From the NCBI GenBank assembly GCA_049509675.1, contig JBEKZQ010000332.1, positions 1 through 7,041 on the forward strand: a stretch of 7,041 bases of DNA, read 5' to 3'. Positions 5,605-7,041 of this stretch are shown piece after piece. The stretch is from JBEKZQ01 sp049509675. GTDB taxonomy: Bacteria; Planctomycetota; Planctomycetia; Pirellulales; Thermoguttaceae. Position 1 is the stretch's first letter. Every line of letters starts with the position of its first letter. The notes below the pieces were generated by a model. That model was not told the origin of the DNA. It made no database searches and worked only from the letters and a program-made list of their open reading frames with translations. Both the position numbers and the translations under genes were made by a program.

Positions 5605-6290
5605 AAGAACTGTACGTGTTCTGTGAAGGCCCCACCGAACAAGGATTCTGCAATCAGGTGCTTTCAAGTCACCTGAGGCAGTTCACATGTTTCATTCACA
5701 CGATAAAGGTCGCCCATTCTCGGCACCACGGCATCATCGACCGTGGTGGCATCGGGAAGTATGAAACGCTTCGGTTCGACATCCAAAGCACGATCAAGAG
5801 CCGAAAGCAGAATCAAGGGGTGTTCTTTACCACGATGATCGATCTGTACGGCCTGCCCAGTGACTTTCCCGGTAAGGCCAACCATGATCGCAACCCGCAG
5901 AACCCCAGGCCATACTGCGAAGCCTTGGAGCAGGCATTCGGGGCCGACATCGGGGATGTCCGGTTCGTACCACATCTACAGTTGCACGAATACGAAACGC
6001 TGTTGTACGCCGATCCTGACGCTTTTCGTTTTTCTTTTGACGATTGCGACCGGGCCATTGCGAGCTTGAAGAGAATCGCCGCTGAGTTCCGTGAGATCGA
6101 GCGCATCAATGACGGTGAACTGACCGCCCCCTCGAAGCGGATCATCGGGCTGCTGGAAGCCTACGCCGGGATGAAACCAACTGCTGGGCCGGATATTGCC
6201 GAATACATCGGGCTCGACGCGTTGCGCCAGCACTGCTTCCACTTTAACGATTGGATTAGTCGGCTGGAGAACCTCGGCCAAGGGTCCTAA
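5601..6290 (+). CDS. DUF4276 protein, TOPRIM-like partner of the ATPase
   Basis: A 229-residue soluble protein that matches the DUF4276 pattern as I remember it. A beta-strand runs into CEGPTEQGF (E9 and E13), then come TTMIDLYGLPSDFPG (D81, Y83, D88), PHLQLHEYETLLYADP (H129, E130, E132), and a C-terminal KPTAGPDIAEYIGLDALRQ segment followed by FNDWISRL. The early EGxTE glutamates and the later Asp cluster resemble the metal-binding acids of TOPRIM nucleases, so a nucleic-acid-cleaving effector is a reasonable hypothesis, though no activity is shown here. The ATG at 5601 overlaps the ATPase stop (ATGA) and has GGAGGG 8 bases upstream, which indicates strict co-translation and a likely complex. 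The open frame extends to 5535 only inside the ATPase gene. No membrane segment or signal peptide is seen. Confidence 0.88.
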   Translation: MKELYVFCEGPTEQGFCNQVLSSHLRQFTCFIHTIKVAHSRHHGIIDRGGIGKYETLRFDIQSTIKSRKQNQGVFFTTMIDLYGLPSDFPGKANHDRNPQNPRPYCEALEQAFGADIGDVRFVPHLQLHEYETLLYADPDAFRFSFDDCDRAIASLKRIAAEFREIERINDGELTAPSKRIIGLLEAYAGMKPTAGPDIAEYIGLDALRQHCFHFNDWISRLENLGQGS

Positions 6291-6329
6291 ATCGAACTGG
6301 TCGCCTGGCTGCGGACGTTGCGTCGTCTC

Positions 6330-6364
6330 TTACCACTCGGGCCCGCCTGCCACTATACTATAAT
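6330..6364 (+). promoter_or_regulatory. Putative nikR promoter, AT-rich core
   Basis: An AT-rich island in GC-rich DNA holds TATACT (6354-6359) and a perfect TATAAT (6359-6364). TTACCA at 6330-6335 is a four-of-six -35 with 18-bp spacing to TATACT. TATAAT has no good -35 at the right distance. A small palindrome, ATAAT-AGC-ATTAT, covers 6360-6372. Either -10 gives a leader of roughly 30-40 bases. No GTGTTAC-type NikR operator is present here, so autoregulation is not evident. Confidence 0.5.
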
Positions 6365-6403
6365 AGCATTATCCACTGCCTGCTCCCCCTCCGCTCTACT
6401 GCC

Positions 6404-6814
6404 ATGTCCGAGATCGTCCGCTTTTCGGTGTCCTTGGAAGACGACCTGCTGGAGAAGTTCGATCATTATTGTGCCCAGCAGCAGTTCGCCACCCGCAGCG
6501 AGGCGCTGCGCCAGTTGATCCGCGACCGGCTCACGGCGCAGGCCTGGCAGTCCGATTCCCACGACGCGGCCGGCACGCTGACGCTGGTCTATGATCACCA
6601 TCGACCGCAGCTTCGCGATCATCTGACGCAGTTGCAGCACGATAATACCGAGATGGTCATTTCCACCCTGCACGTCCACCTGACGCACGATCTGTGCCTG
6701 GAAGTGATCGTGCTGCGCGGCCCGGCCCGGCGGCTCCAGGAGATTGCCTCCAAGCTCAGGGGGATGAAGGGCATCTACAAGGGGGAACTGGTTATGGCCA
6801 GTGCGGAGCGTTAG
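6404..6814 (+). CDS. nikR: Nickel-responsive transcriptional repressor NikR
   Basis: A 136-residue protein of normal length for NikR. Residues 1-45 form the ribbon-helix-helix DNA-binding domain (IVRFSVSLEDDLLEKFDHY, then TRSEALRQLIRDRL). The rest is the ACT-like nickel-binding tetramer domain, with LHVHLTHDLCLEVIVLRG. All four high-affinity nickel ligands of the E. coli protein (H76, H87, H89, C95) align with H79, H90, H92 and C98, so nickel sensing should be intact. With nickel bound, NikR represses nickel uptake genes; the operator and likely target lie immediately downstream. No Shine-Dalgarno site precedes the ATG at 6404 (the leader is C-rich), but the homology begins right after it. 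The gene is on the same strand as the ATPase operon but 113 bases away with its own promoter-like sequence. Confidence 0.95.
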   Translation: MSEIVRFSVSLEDDLLEKFDHYCAQQQFATRSEALRQLIRDRLTAQAWQSDSHDAAGTLTLVYDHHRPQLRDHLTQLQHDNTEMVISTLHVHLTHDLCLEVIVLRGPARRLQEIASKLRGMKGIYKGELVMASAER

Positions 6815-6818
6815 TTTG

Positions 6819-6887
6819 AAGTGTTCAGTGTTCAGTTTTCAGTAAGACAATGGGCAGCCCGCACTGAAAACTGAGAACTGAAAACTT
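6819..6887. repeat. Inverted repeat / long hairpin between nikR and the nickel-uptake gene
   Basis: The 25-base arms 6819-6843 and 6863-6887 are reverse complements at 22 of 25 positions, with a 19-base loop. Each arm carries two TTCAGT-like units (for example TGTTCAGTGTTCAG), so the element is both internally repeated and palindromic. It begins four bases after the nikR stop codon and could end nikR transcription as a stem-loop, although no U tract follows. The GTTCAGTGTTCAGTTTTCAG motif is, from memory, a common dispersed repeat in planctomycetes and other bacteria. Confidence 0.75.
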
Positions 6888-6902
6888 CCACCCTCAGGCC
6901 CT

Positions 6903-6933
6903 TGGTGTTACAATGTCAGTGACAGTAACACCA
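6903..6933. promoter_or_regulatory. NikR operator overlapping extended -10 promoter
   Basis: TGGTGTTAC (6903-6911) and GTAACACCA (6925-6933) are perfect 9-bp reverse complements separated by 13 bases. The core GTGTTAC-N13-GTAACAC agrees with the NikR operator form I recall for delta-proteobacteria and differs from the E. coli GTATGA-N16-TCATAC. The spacer also contains TGTCAGTGACA. An extended -10, TGT-TACAAT (6906-6914), overlaps the left arm, so bound NikR would block RNA polymerase. The -35 is poor. The next gene starts 17 bases after the operator. Confidence 0.85.
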
Positions 6934-6949
6934 CGCGCGATCCGAGACC

Positions 6950-7041
6950 ATGATTCGCCTGCGCATCCTCCCTTTGATCCTGGCATTGGCATCCGGACTG
7001 GCCGCGACGGCCGCCAGCGGCCACTTCCAGGTGCTGCGGCC
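6950..7041 (+). CDS. Exported nickel-uptake protein (DUF4198/NikK-like), 5' end only
   Basis: Only the first 30 complete codons lie in the window. They encode a signal peptide (MIRLR, then the hydrophobic core ILPLILALASGLAATAA) and a probable cleavage site just before GHFQVLRP. A mature N-terminus beginning with His-Phe-Gln is characteristic of DUF4198 proteins, periplasmic components linked to nickel transport (NikK), where the terminal His may bind the metal. The NikR operator directly upstream and nikR next door support a role in nickel uptake. Identification rests on a short segment plus context, so the family is probable but unproven. The ribosome site is weak (GAGA four bases before the ATG at 6950). 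Confidence 0.65.
   Translation, partial: MIRLRILPLILALASGLAATAASGHFQVLR

Noticed and set aside
1..7041. CRISPR array, tRNA or rRNA genes, transposase genes
   Set aside because: No regularly spaced repeats, no cloverleaf or rRNA-like sequence and no transposase motif were seen on either strand.

Overview
The window looks like chromosomal DNA from a high-GC planctomycete, probably near Pirellulales. The reasons are the mix of gene families, the palindromic intergenic repeats, the weak use of Shine-Dalgarno sites by several genes, and a proline-rich tail-anchored protein with two zinc-ribbon-like modules. This assignment is inference from general pattern, with no database match behind it.

Layout. 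Bases 1-457 hold no convincing gene but contain two palindromic repeats, a hairpin at the left edge and a roughly 139-bp imperfect palindrome at 293-431. On the plus strand follow a HIT-family nucleotide phosphorylase/adenylyltransferase (458-1048) and, overlapping it by ATGA, a 406-residue proline-rich membrane protein (1045-2265). Seven bases further on, a convergent minus-strand gene (2273-3877) encodes an HDOD signalling protein whose C-terminal domain looks like a GGDEF domain that has lost its active site. Upstream of it, also on the minus strand, is a tiny 28-codon gene (3996-4082) for an extremely Arg/Lys-rich protein, with a good Shine-Dalgarno site and a plausible extended -10 promoter.

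On the plus strand, 4495-6290 is a tight two-gene operon: an AAA15/AAA21-type ABC-like ATPase and a DUF4276 protein with a TOPRIM-like EGxTE start, overlapping by ATGA. The sampled lines have clearly lower GC than the HDOD gene. This is the accessory cassette of the window and the best candidate for a phage-defence or genome-surveillance system of the OLD/Gabija/PARIS logic (ATPase plus TOPRIM-like effector). Two small hairpins lie just before its first gene.

The right end is a nickel-homeostasis locus: nikR (6404-6814) with all four expected high-affinity Ni ligands, an inverted-repeat spacer, and the start of an exported protein whose mature N-terminus begins near HFQVLRP, as in DUF4198 (NikK-like) nickel-uptake proteins. 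A perfect GTGTTAC-N13-GTAACAC operator overlaps the extended -10 element of that gene, so NikR very probably represses it when nickel is abundant.
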